Positions 1-11,699 of a stretch of DNA of 64,000 bases are shown here, one piece after another. Source of the DNA: Pteria penguin (lineage: Eukaryota; Mollusca; Bivalvia; Pterioida; Pteriidae); contig CM068590.1 of assembly GCA_035048485.1 (NCBI GenBank), positions 2,528,593 to 2,592,592 of the forward strand, given 5' to 3'. Numbering within the stretch: position 1 is the stretch's first letter; each line of letters opens with the position of its first letter. The notes beneath the pieces are model-generated. The model saw only the letters and a list, made by a program, of their open reading frames with translations. It was not told the origin of the DNA and ran no database searches. The position numbers and the translations under genes are program-made.

Positions 1-72
1 CTACCAATGGATCTCGCACTAGTTTGACCTTTTGATCACAAGACTAGCACCTTATAAACAACGGCTATTATC

Positions 73-364
73 TATTTATAGCAATCGAACATAGTAATAT
101 GTTGGAAAATGACAAGCCTCGATATGAAAATTTGGAATTCCCCTGACCCCAACCATTCTAAAGAAGCATATGCGGACCTCATTAGAGTATTAGAACACTG
201 AATGCGTATCAGGAGGAACTTACAGAATCGTTTACATATCGACCACCTGTCTGATTTAGTCGTACTTTCTTTTACGTCAAATTGATCTTTAACCTTATAT
301 CCATCAAGGCATTATACAATAAGGAACTCAGAGTGTTTATTAGAGTATTTAAGAAGTCCTTTCT
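73..364 (+). promoter_or_regulatory. TATA-like block and noncoding first exon of TRIM-like copy A
   Basis: The block CTATTTATAGCAATCGAAC (72-90) recurs as CTATTTAAAGCAATCGAAC at 7798 and CTATTTATAGAAATCAAAC at 31316, each time 200-300 nt before the same exon-like segment. That segment ends in a strong 5' splice site, GTAAGT at 365. The matching acceptor lies just before the ATG at 951, giving a predicted 582-nt intron in the 5' UTR. Seen directly: the repeated similarity and the splice consensus. Inferred: promoter and UTR roles. Confidence 0.5.
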
Positions 365-583
365 GTAAGTAATTTCAATAATATATAGCCTAATTATTAC
401 ACTACGTCGTTTAATGTTTTGTTTTATATTGCATTCGATCTACGTCACTTTCTTTTAGTTTGTTTAATGTGTCGGATCTCATTAGAAGGAAGGATAGGCT
501 TTTGCCACGTCTTTCGATTTCATGATTCTTGAACTACGGAGTTGATTTTACCCACAACTTTATCATTTACATAGATTTCATGC

Positions 584-644
584 CTAGCAGAGTGTGTGGT
601 TGTGTGTGTGTGTGTGGTTTTTTTTTTTTTTGTTTTGTTTTTGT

Positions 645-676
<32 letters not shown>

Positions 677-695
677 TTTTGGGGGGGGGGGGTTG
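584..695. repeat. GT / TTTTG / poly-G low-complexity tract
   Basis: A short GT run is followed by T-rich TTTTG units and a run of about 12 G. It lies within the predicted 5' UTR intron of copy A. An ORF on the minus strand across it is a low-complexity artefact. Confidence 0.9.
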
Positions 696-950
696 ACTGA
701 ATCTATCCCAATCCCACATCCCAACCCCGATAATTTAAAATTTACAATTCTATCGTTAATGTAGACAGTCTTTGTATACATTTTTACATGTTTATTTATT
801 CAAATCTGATCAAAGAATTCCGTTCTGAAGGGCTTAAGTTTATTCAGTATAATTTTGAAAAGACTCCCAAGATGCACCCCCTTTTGTTATCTCATGACAA
901 ATGTACGAGTTATGTTTCTTTGATTATAAAATTAATTTCCTATTAGTAAA

Positions 951-2142
951 ATGGCAGATCACCAACGACCGACTCCATGTGAGGTTGATGGCTGTGAGAA
1001 CCGTGCTCAATATTAATGCCTGAAGTGTGAAGCCGTCCTCTGTATCGGATGTAAAGAGAAACACGAAAAGAAAAGGAAAAGTCTCAAGTTTGTCCTATAC
1101 TCAGAAAGAATGAAACGAATTTGCAAAAGCCACTCCGATAATAAATACGTTTATTGGTGCAAGACATGTAGTATGACATGTGTTATGGTTCCTCATAACG
1201 GACATGTCTTGGTGGAAGCTGAGGATGCCATCTGTAAAAAGAAAGAAATCCTACAAGATGATTTGGATAGGACTTTTCAGGAATGTCTGAGGCAATGGGA
1301 AAATCTTCTGCTCAAAGCCACACAGACGACGACTGTGTACAGAGACTCATGAGTGACCAAAAAATTGACCAAGATCTGGTTTCCCATGCAAATGGCATCC
1401 ATGAAGCCGTAGACAAAAGCTTAGCTAAAATACGGAACGAGCTGAAAAAAATCAGTGAAAAGAAAGTTATTGTAATCCATAAATTTCCTGTACCACGTCA
1501 TCAGGTCTAGATCTGACCTGGGTGAGAACTGGTTGGAATCGTATACAACTCATGGACCATTATGGAAAAATACTTGATACTATCCACACAGACTTTGGCT
1601 TCAATAGATTCACCACCACTTTCGATGGAGACGTCCTCATTACTGACAACAACTGTGTAACATCATCTACAAAGGGAGCGACATAATGGAGATTAAATTA
1701 TACATTATTTAACACGCAGTGCGACCCTCTGGGAATCTGTTCGCTACGTAACGGTGACGTCGTCTTGACGTCAGGCAGCAATGAACACCAGGTCGTTCAG
1801 TACATTAGTAAAGACACAGTTGTACACGAATTTGATCGTGACTTGTTTTCTGATCCATGTGCAATAACCGTGAATAAAGTGAACGAGAATTTGTACGTGT
1901 GTGACATAGGAGAGGAAAAGGTATTAGTATTTGGGAAAGACCACGGACTTCGATACACACCATGATTCGACACCATTCAAACTCTTCGAAATTAGCAATA
2001 ACAATGGCTAAGTTCTCATCATAGACACAAGAAGATACACATTCTGGACATGAAAGGGAATTTTCTTCAATATTTACAATACCCTGGACAATACAATCCA
2101 CAATACGTTGATGTAGATGAACATGAAGTTGGCATTTGATTC
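951..2142 (+). pseudogene. TRIM-like B-box/NHL gene, copy A, broken
   Basis: The ATG at 951 starts MADHQRPTPCEVDGC, matching copies B to E. B-box 1 is interrupted by TAA at 1014-1016 where copy B has CAA, a single C-to-T change. The rest of B-box 1, B-box 2 (KRICKSH to about PHNGH, with several zinc ligands degenerate) and part of the coiled coil run to a frameshift near 1350. The frame then continues at 1353-1500. Most of the coiled coil and linker are deleted, so the sequence jumps near 1500 into the propeller (RSGLTWVRTGWNRIQ). The propeller carries further frameshifts and stops (1684, 1963, 2008) but ends at the family C-terminal block FLQYLQYPG. Family knowledge: B-box plus NHL proteins are often E3 ligase scaffolds or RNA-binding regulators; no RING is seen in any copy here. 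Clearly non-functional as a full protein. Confidence 0.85.
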
Positions 2143-2626
2143 GTATATTTTATGAAATGTCTTACATTAGATGACGTCAGAACAGTCCCATTTAATAGTT
2201 GACGTTAGAGGAAAATGGATCAGTGTATGATAACCGCTATATACGAACATAAAGCGTACATTATTGTCTATTCTGGATTGTCTTCCGGCACTTTTATGTA
2301 CTTTGTTGTCAAAACTGATGGATATAGCATCGGCCCATGCTTCACTGTCCAGATGTAAAGTACTGTTCTTTGAAATATTAAATTAAACGAAATATAATCG
2401 GAATACATGTATTCATTACGACTACTTTTAAAGTAAATCTAGTTAATATAATGTTTTTAATGTTACGATGTATTTGAAAAAAAGGATATATAAATATGCA
2501 GAATGGCTACAACTAAAAATCAATAATAATGTTGGTCAAAGAATTTGTATATTGTCCGCTTCTCCCTTCGTCCTGGATTGCCGATGTTTAAGTCCTTGGA
2601 TTACCATGATCATCCAAACACACATT
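2143..2626. other. Spacer between copy A and the 25-bp satellite
   Basis: AT-rich sequence with no coding potential that I can support. It ends where the first TACCAGGGTAAC units appear. Confidence 0.6.
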
Positions 2627-5600
2627 ATTATCAGGGTAACAAATTCTCCTTATTACCAGGGTAACTCATTGTCATTATTACCAGGGTAACTCATTGTCAT
2701 TATTACCAGGGTATATCATTGTCATTATTACCAGGGTAACTAATTGTCATTATTACCAAGGTAACTCATTGTCATTATTACCAGGGTAACTCATTGTCAT
2801 TATTACCAGGGTAACTCATTGTCATTATTACCAGGGTATATCATTGTCATTATTACCAGGGTAACTCATTGTCATTATTACCAGGGTAACTCATTGTCAT
2901 TATTACCAGGGTAACTCATTGTCATTATTACCAGGGTAACTCATTGTCATTATTACCAGGGTAACTCATTGTCATTATTACCAGGGTATATCATTGTCAT
3001 TATTACCAGGGTAACTCATTGTCATTATTACCAGGGTAACTAATTGTCATTATTACCAGGGTAACTCATTGTCATTATTATCAGGGTAACTCATTGTCCC
3101 TATTACCAGGGTAACTCATTGTCATTATTACCAGGGTAACTCATTGTCATTATTACCAGGGTAACTCATTGTCCCTATTACCAGGGTATATCATTGTCAT
3201 TATTACCAGGGTAACTCATTGTCATTATTACCAGGGTAACCCATTGTCATTATTACCAGGGTAAATCATTGTCATTATTACCAGGGTAACTCATTGTCCC
3301 TATTACCAGGGTAACTCATTGTCCTTATTACCAGGGTAACTCATTGTCATTATTACCAGGGTAACCCATTGTCATTATTACCAGGGTATATCATTGTCAT
3401 TATTACCAGGGTAACTCATTGTCATTATTACCAGGGTAACTCATTGTCCCTATTACCAGGGTAACTAATTGTCATTATTACCAGGGTAACTCATTGTCAT
3501 TATTACCAGGGTAACTCATTATCATTATTACCAGGGTAACTCATTGTCATTATTACCAGGGTATATCATTGTCATTATTACCTGGGTAGCTCATTGTCCC
3601 TATTACCAGGGTAACTCATTGTCATTATTACCAGGGTAACTCATTGTCATTATTACCAGGGTAACTCATTGTCATTATTACCAGGGTAACTCATTGTCAT
3701 TATTACCAGGGTAACTCATTGTCATTATTACCAGGGTAACTCATTGTCATTATTACCAGGGTAACTCATTGTCATTATTACCAGGGTAACTAATTGTCAT
3801 TATTACCAGGGTAACTCATTGTCATTATTACCGGGGTAACTCATTGTCATTATTACCAGGGTATATCATTGTCATTATTACCGGGGTAACTCATTGTCCC
3901 TATTACCAGGGTAACTAATTATCATTATTACCAGGGTAACCCATTGTCATTATTTCCTTGGTAACTCATTGTCATTATTACCAGGGTAACTCATTGTCAT
4001 TATTACCAGGGTATATCATTGTCATTATTACCAGGGTAACTCATTGTCATTATTACCAGGGTAACTCATTGTCCCTATTACCAGGGTATATCATTGTCAT
4101 TATTACCAGGGTAACTCATTGTCATTATTACCAGGGTATATCATTGTCATTATTACCAGGGTAACTCATTGCCATTATTACCTGGGTAACTCATTTTCCC
4201 TATTACCAGGGTAACTAATTGTCATTATTACCAGGGTATATCATTGTCATTATTACCCGGGTAACTCATTGTCATTATTACCAGGGTAACTCATTGTCAT
4301 TATTACCAGGGTATATCATTGTCATTATTACCAGGGTAACTCATTGTCATTATTACCAGGGTAACTCATTGTCCCTATTACCAGGGTAACTCATTGTCAT
4401 TATTACCAGGGTAACTCATTGTCATTATTACCAGGGTAACTCATTGTCATTATTACCAGGGTAACTCATTGTCATTATTACCAGGGTAACTCATTGTCCC
4501 TATTACCAGGGTAACTAATTGTCATTATTACCAGGGTATATCATTGTCATTATTACCAGGGTAACTCATTGTCATTATTACCAGGGTAACTCATTGTCAT
4601 TATTACCAGGGTAACTCATTGTCATTATTACCAGGGTATATCATTGTCATTATTACCAGGGTATATCATTGTCATTATTACCAGGGTAACTCATTGTCAT
4701 TATTACCAGGGTAACTCATTGTCCCTATTACCAGGGTAACTAATTGTCATTATTACCCGGGTAACTCATTGTCATTATTACCCGGGTAACTCATTGTCAT
4801 TATTACCAGGGTATATCATTGTCATTATTACCAGGGTAACTCATTGTCCCTATTACCAGGGTAACTCATTGTCATTATTACCAGGGTAACTCATTGTCAT
4901 TATTACCAGGGTAACTCATTGTCCCTATTACCAGGGTAACTCATTGTCATTATTACCAGGGTAACTCATTGTCATTATTACCAGGGTAACTAATTGTCAT
5001 TATTACCAGGGTAACTCATTGTCATTATTACCAGGGTATATCATTGTCATTATTACCAGGGTAACTCATTGTCATTATTACCAGGGTAACTCATTGTCCC
5101 TATTACCAGGGTAACTAATTGTCATTATTACCAGGGTAACTCATTGTCCCTATTACCAGGGTAACTCATTGTCATTATTACCAGGGTAACTCATTGTCAT
5201 TATTACCAGGGTATATCATTGTCATTATTATCAGGGTAACTCATTGCCATTATTACCTGGGTAACTCATTGTCCTTATTACCAGGGTAACTAATTGTCAT
5301 TATTACCAGGGTATATCATTGTCATTATTACCAGGGTAACTCATTGTCATTATTACCAGGGTAACTCATTGTCATTATTACCAGGGTATATCATTGTCAT
5401 TATTACCAGGATAGCTCATTGTCCCTATTACCAGGGTAACTCATTGTCCCTATTACCAGGGTAGCTAATTGTCATTATTACCAGGGTAACTCATTGTCCC
5501 TATTACCAGGGTAACTCATTATCACTATTACTAGGGTACATTATTGTCATTATTACCAGGGTAACTCATTGTCATTATTACCAGGATAACTCATTGTCAT

Positions 5601-6140
5601 TATTACCAGGGTAGCTCATTGTCATTGCTACCGGGATAACACATTGTCATTATTACCAGTGTAACTTATTGTCATTGTTACCAAGGTAACTCATTTTCAT
5701 CATTACCAGGGTAACTCATTGTCCCTTGTACCAAGGTAACTGATTGTCATCATTACAATGGTAACACGTTGTCTTTATTACCAATGTAACTCATTGTCAT
5801 TATTACTAGGGTAACTCATTGTCATTATTACAAGTGTGATCATCGTCATTATTACCAGGGTAACTCATTGTAATTGTTACCAGGGTAACTCATTGTCATT
5901 ATTTCCTTGGTAACTCATTGTCATTATTACCAGTGTAACTTATTGTGATTATTAACAATGTGACTGATTGTCATTATTACCAGGGTAACTCATTGATATT
6001 ATTACTAGTGTGATCAATGTCATTATTACCAGGGTAACTCATTGTCAATATTTCGAGGGTAACTCATTGTCATTATTACAAATGTAACTCATTGCCATTA
6101 TTACCAGGGTATATGATTGTTATTATTACCAGGGTAACCC
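2627..6140. repeat. 25-bp tandem satellite, about 140 copies
   Basis: The unit is GTAACTCATTGTCATTATTA plus CCAGG. Each unit contains the interrupted palindrome TTACC-AG-GGTAA. The array is homogeneous from 2640 to about 5500 and decays at its 3' end (5600-6140), where units carry substitutions and indels. Recurrent variants (GTATATCATTG, GTCCCTATTA, TAATTG) reappear at irregular spacing, which suggests higher-order amplification. Short ORFs inside it are by-products. There are no unique spacers, so it is not a CRISPR array. Confidence 0.97.
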
Positions 6141-7084
6141 ATCGGCAAAGTAATGAGTTGAATGTAATATCCGAGTAGAAACAGTCTTGCCAATTGAATA
6201 GGCTTGGTTTTACACACTGGGCGCCCGAAGGAAGTGATCAATTAATCAATTAATTTATTCATTTATTTATTTATCTATTTATCTATTTTTAGCTGCAATG
6301 TGTAGCTGCATCGCTGCCATTTGTCAAACGGGATGTTGCAATCATCAGGCAAGAAAAATTCGATGTAATTATAAAGGAATTAATAGACGCATCATGAATC
6401 AATTATTGGATAAAAGAAAATCATAAGAATTAGAAAATGCGAATAAATCGGATACCTGATTTCTAAGCGACAACATTTTATCCAGTAGTGGATCATTGAA
6501 GTGGTATTGTATGTGGAGATATTCCATGGATTCTGGGGAAAAAAAAGACAGTGGTACATAGTTAAGGTGGATAAACAGGGGTGATCAAGGGAAAATAAAA
6601 ATATGAAATATCTGAAATTCTAGTGTCTATTTATTTTCTTTTTTCTTAAAAAAAAGTTTAATCATATCACATTCATTATAAAATGTTGACTACAGAATAC
6701 ATGTTAACTGTTTTTAAAATGTTGTCAGCAAATAAACCGTGCAATTATTCTGATGTCAATTCAATTACATAATGGATGTTTCTACAATTTTGTAGTTATT
6801 GCGCCATAATAAATTATATTTATTGTTTTCATACTCGTATTTATTTCTTTAAAAACAGGGGGGGGGGGGGGGGGGCTAGAAAGGCTACGTTATCACATTT
6901 TTTTTTCACGTTTTTTTTTTTTGTAAAAAAGTGAAAACATAATTGCGGATCTGATTGATTTTGGTAAATATCATGAATGCTTAATCACTTCACAATCTAC
7001 ATTGGTCATGTACCTTATTACATACCTCATTGGCAAAAGACTTTATCATCGTTTTTCAATAGTGGGTCAGTAGGAAAAGGATAA
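6141..7084. other. AT-rich spacer with a poly-G run
   Basis: No gene seen. It holds an ATTTATTTATC run near 6250-6290, a 17-G run at about 6859-6875 and short A/T runs. Confidence 0.6.
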
Positions 7085-7268
7085 CCCCCCCCCCCGGGCC
7101 AAAAAAAAAAAAAAAAAAAAAAAAATGAAAAACAAATAAAAACAAATACAAAACCAAAATCAAAAATAAAACAAAATAAAAAATAATAATAATAAAAAAA
7201 ACCCCAAAAAACAAAAAAAAAAAAAAAAAAACAAAAAAAAACAAACAAACAAACAAACAAACAAAATA
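7085..7268. repeat. C-run and A-rich low-complexity tract
   Basis: A run of C is followed by about 165 nt that is nearly all A with scattered C, T and G (AAACAAAC units). The Phe-rich minus-strand ORFs across it are artefacts of composition. Confidence 0.9.
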
Positions 7269-7797
7269 AGTCAAAACATAACAAAAACAATGCTTATATC
7301 TAAGGTATAATTCCACAGGGAATTTAACTTTTACTTCTGTTGCCCATCATTATCCAAGAAAGTTCTGGCCACGAGATGAAACAAAAACTCAAAGGCGTGG
7401 CTAAATCCAGTTATAAACCAGGAAATGTGATTCAGGATGTAAAAGATTGCAATGCCTTTTATACTGGCGGTGAAGTTATATTTATGGCACCTTTCTTAAT
7501 GCTTACAGATATTTATATATGGTATTTGTTCCATTTGATCCTGGGAAGAACTGAATCTAGCTGGTCGATCAGTTTATCAAGTGTAAGATCAAACTACATG
7601 AGGAATTTTGACCTCTTTGAAATAAGGGTCAAATAAAAACGTAAAACCATAACTCGTGATATGCACATCTACAGTACATTCCCCAGTCAGAGGGACGACG
7701 GGATATCACATAAACTCGAGTAGTCTTCGATCGATAGACCTTTAAAAACGGTGGGAGATAATAGTCTTCGTTGACTTGTATACCTGTACAATAGAAC

Positions 7798-8101
7798 TAT
7801 TTAAAGCAATCGAACTATGGGATGCATTATTACGGAAAAGCCCCGCTCGGATATTTTTGGAATTTACCGTAAAATCAATTCTATTGAAAGCATGTACGGG
7901 CCTTATTTGTATATCAGAGCGCTGAATATATATCAGGAGGAACTCAGCTATGATCTGACGCTGTCGTTTATCTATCGAACAACTATATGATTTAGTCGAA
8001 CTTTTGTTTTGATCAAAGTGACCTTTAACCTTTTTATCTATCAAGGCCGTCAACAAGGAGTGAATCAGACTGTTGATCGGAGCATTTAAGAAATCCCTGA
8101 T
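7798..8101 (+). promoter_or_regulatory. TATA-like block and noncoding first exon of TRIM-like copy B
   Basis: CTATTTAAAGCAATCGAAC at 7798 matches the upstream block of copies A and D. The segment to 8101 aligns with copy A 80-364, including GACCTTTAACC and CTATCAAGGC blocks, and ends at the GTAAGT donor at 8102. The acceptor TTTTGTAG ends at 8841, so the predicted 5' UTR intron is 740 nt. The promoter role is inferred. Confidence 0.5.
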
Positions 8102-8855
8102 GTAAGTAGTTTCCGTGATATTCAATCGAAATACTATACTATGAATTCGTTTTTGTTTTCCTTTAGCTTGCATTATATCAATTTCTGTTGATGTGTTCAT
8201 CGTATCGAACTTCATTTAAAAGGATCATGGAATATCGCCATGTCATTAAGTTTCATGATTCTTGGACTGCTGAGGTGAAACTTATCATCTAAACAGAGTT
8301 TCAAGACCCGCGGGAATGGGAAAGAGAGCTGCATCTTTCAAACCCCTTCCCATAATTTCACCGTGGGGGGGTGGTTATTTTTTTTTTCGAATTTAAAGAA
8401 AATCATCTATTTATAATGTATATTTTCTGTACTATCCTCACTCTTTTCCCTTCCCCCGTTTATTACACGATTGTACATGTACGTTCCTATGGGCCTTGAT
8501 GGTGATTTGTAAACTGTTTGCCTTCCATTTTGTTAATTACTAGCGCACGTTTTTATCTTTTGATGACAAATGTAGGAGTTATCTTTCGTTGAAGAAATTC
8601 ATTTAGTATAGCTTTCCAGGTTAAATTACCAAACCTCCAGCGAGATTTCGACATGTTTATCATAATTTTACATAATAGTTGTACATAAGCACAAGGAGAT
8701 TACAGTTCATGAATTTACACCTGAATCAGATTAGATAAAGAAATAATTCTATTCAATCAGTACCCCCTATGAATTATGAAGATCAGCCAATCAGACATCC
8801 CATCATTTATCATTTTCTGACAATGGTTTGTCCTTTTGTAGAAAAAAAAAAAAAA

Positions 8856-9671
8856 ATGGCAGATCAACAACGTGCAACTCCTTGTGATGTCGATGGCTGT
8901 CAGAACCCTGCGCAGTATCAATGCCCGAACTGTGAAGATGCTCTCTGTATTGTGTGTAAAGAGAAACACGAAAAGAAAAGAATAACACATAAATGTATTT
9001 TATACTCAGAAAGGATGAAACGAATTTGTCAGAAACACACCGGCAACAAATATATATGTTGGTGCAAGCTATGCAATGAAGCGTGTTGTGTTACATGTGC
9101 AATAACAGCACATATGGGGCATGAGATGGTCGAAATAGAGAATGCAATCCGCGAAAAGAAAGAAATCGTGCAAAAAGAGTTGGAAGGTCCTGTTCAGGAA
9201 TGCCTGACAGAATGGAAAAATCTCTTACTTAGAGCCAAACAGTCGACGACTGAGTACAGAGAAAGCATCCAAAAAATTGACCGAGATTTGGTTTCCCATG
9301 CGAATCAAATCCATGAAGCCATAGATAGGAACTTAGCAAAAATACGGAGCGAGCTGAAAGAAATCAGTGAAAACAAAGAAACGGCCATTCAAGCACAAGA
9401 GAAGACAAATAATATCATGTATGAAGAATTCAAAAGAAATATTGAACAACTAGATGAACTTGTACAAATAAGTGATATCAGTCTATTATTAAACAAGCTT
9501 AATATTACCGATATGGAAGTCCTTCCCGCACTCATCCGACTGTCACCTCCTAGTTACACTCCTGGCCAAATTGATGATCAAATGGTAGCAACCATTATTG
9601 GAAAACTGGATTCATCCATACAAAATTTAAGGAGGCCACATCGGGCTCGTTTGGAAGAAGCTATCAAATGA
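8856..9671 (+). CDS. TRIM-like protein with two B-boxes and coiled coil, lacking RING and NHL (copy B)
   Basis: Intact 271-codon ORF. The start is placed at ATG 8856 (MADQQRATPC): it is the family start and follows the acceptor TTTTGTAG and an A-run. The open frame upstream to 8769 is intron. B-box 1 ligands are C10, C15, C23, C26, C31, C34, H38 and H45. B-box 2 ligands are C58, H61, C70, C73, C78, C81, H86 and H89. Residues about 95-205 are rich in heptad-like E/K/L/I and predict a coiled coil. The linker NITDMEVLPALIR follows. Homology to copy D stops at about residue 260 (SSIQNLR), and the ORF ends 11 residues later at TGA, so the propeller is absent. B-box/coiled-coil proteins usually oligomerise and recruit partners. 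Without a RING or propeller this could act as an adaptor or dominant-negative form, or be a recently truncated gene. Candidate poly(A) signal AATAAA at 9971. Confidence 0.8.
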   Translation: MADQQRATPCDVDGCQNPAQYQCPNCEDALCIVCKEKHEKKRITHKCILYSERMKRICQKHTGNKYICWCKLCNEACCVTCAITAHMGHEMVEIENAIREKKEIVQKELEGPVQECLTEWKNLLLRAKQSTTEYRESIQKIDRDLVSHANQIHEAIDRNLAKIRSELKEISENKETAIQAQEKTNNIMYEEFKRNIEQLDELVQISDISLLLNKLNITDMEVLPALIRLSPPSYTPGQIDDQMVATIIGKLDSSIQNLRRPHRARLEEAIK

Positions 9672-11600
9672 AAAGTTAAATAATGTAATGAAAATAACAC
9701 GCGGATTTTCAGCTTCAAGAGTGAAATTAGAAAAGTAGCGTGCCCATTATTTTAGACTGAATTATCCCGTCGCTGTATGCTCCAGTTTTGTTATGTCGCT
9801 TAAACAGAGGCTGAAAACGTTTAGGCTCATTCCGTGTCGATAGCAGTCAATTTGAACACTGTGAATTTACAGTCGATTTTCATACAGATTTTGCAATAAT
9901 TCAACTTACACAACTTAATTTCACACATATCTACTATAAACTGTTATTGTCATCCTTTTTCCCTGCTACAAATAAAAGTCTTTGAACAAATCGAAAGTCA
10001 TACATTCAGGTAAGAAAACCAAGCAGACTGAGGTAAAGGTAATACTACAGATCTGCTTGGAAATGAAATCAGTTTGAGGAGGGGTTAGTTATCAGTGTAA
10101 GGAATCTGTCTGCGAGAATTTTAGCGTTTTGAAAACTAGTGTATAAAATAAAGCAATTGCTATATTCACTTGACATATTTCTTACTGTGACATAGTGTTG
10201 GATTACGACCGACGCCATATCTTTAGTTTCAAGGTCCCAGTGGCCTACTCTAGAAGTTAACAATCCCATCATTCAATAGTAGCTGTTATATATATCCACT
10301 TCACGTGCTCGTTACCTACGGGGCATGGGTGCTTTCTTGACTTTATGTGATACCTTCAAGGTCAAGGTCACAGTAACTAATGACCAATACCTTATTTCTG
10401 TCCATGATACCTTAACTGCCACATGATGTGAGACCTCTTCATACAGCACAAGGTTATACTATTACAAAGACTGAAGGTCATACTTACATTCTCAAGGAGA
10501 CATTTCATTATGTTGGCTCGTGATGTTGACTAGGTATACATTTTTCAAAAGTGGATGCCGCATTATACCACCTTATGTTGTATTGTTTTTATTATTTGGG
10601 ATTTTTATTGATTTGGTGCAATATCCAATTTTTTAGTTAAGACAGGTTCAATGAGATCAACTGGCATCCACTTTTGACTTCATTTCGATTTCATCTAAAA
10701 TAGAATTGTAATTGAAAAATAAAGTGATATTTTTTTGTACGCATTGAATGTTAAAATCTATAATACAGTAACATTTTATTTAATTGTCGTGACGATCTAA
10801 ATTTTCTATGAAATATTATTGAATGAGATAATGTCGTATTTCGTACTCATTTTCTAAATTTCTGATAATTATTTGTATATCATGTGGTATTTTAGAGGAT
10901 GCCTATACGCTTGTGCAACATATTTTTCTTGATAACAGGTTAAATAGAATACGTAAGCATTTATAATTGTTGTATTATTTTATGGGCTGATGGTTCAAGT
11001 GTTGGATATATTCATTGTGTATTTCACAATATATTGATTAAACAACGTACAATGTAGACGTTTGAACTTTACCTAAATATCGACGGGAGGCATTTTTACT
11101 TAGCATTTTTCACACTGCCCCATCTTCTTCTTCTTCCTATTCATGACGTAGTTATAATGTTTTCAGCACTGTGGCATTTTGTTTTCTTTTTTTATTTGCA
11201 ACGTAAAATTTATATTATAAAACTCGGATTTCATTGTATCGATTATATGGTGATAGTTTTCTGTTATACTATGTACTCATTACCCTATTTCGTGTTCAAA
11301 TTGTATGGACAACTTTTCATTTTTTTTTAAATTTTTATCTGCCCTTACATTTACTACCATATCTAGAGACAACTGTTTTGAAATATAATCGGATGATGAG
11401 AATCTGAATGGTGACAAAAATTAAAATCTGAATCTATGTGGTCTTCATTTATGACCATACGCTTTATAAAAATGATATACTTCGTAGCAATCATAAACGC
11501 AAAGTGGTGTGTCATCGTTTAGTCACATTTATAGAGGTCGCTGGACCATTAAATTAAGAGATTCTGGGTTAGAGTCCCACTTCCTGTCTCTCTTCTCTTC
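9672..11600. other. Non-coding spacer with a degraded interspersed repeat
   Basis: The propeller expected after copy B is absent. Around 10290-10560 there is a segment with AAGGTCAAGGTCACAGTAAC, a phrase typical of bivalve interspersed repeats. At 11525-11590 a B-box-like GGGTTAGAGTCCC may be an old tRNA-derived element. The rest is AT-rich with no supported gene. Confidence 0.5.
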
Positions 11601-11699
11601 TGCCGTCCAGAGGTGCGTTTACAGTGTGATTGTTACGATCTTTGGGTGGTTGTGTGTTCCGTTTTCCAGGATCTGAAACCTATGGTAGAGGAGAATTCT

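Noticed and set aside
2627..6140. Possible CRISPR array
   Set aside because: Units are contiguous, with no unique spacers, and the genome is eukaryotic.
7027..7316. Phe-rich minus-strand ORFs that look like membrane proteins
   Set aside because: Artefact of an A-rich tract on the plus strand; no start context or conserved motif. The Lys-rich ORF at 26035-26268 is likewise composition.
7340..7636. 98-codon ORF upstream of copy B
   Set aside because: No recognised motif, no paralogue in the window and no supporting splice or promoter signal.
8769..8855. Upstream extension of the copy B ORF
   Set aside because: It lies before the acceptor TTTTGTAG and is not conserved; the ATG at 8856 matches all paralogues.
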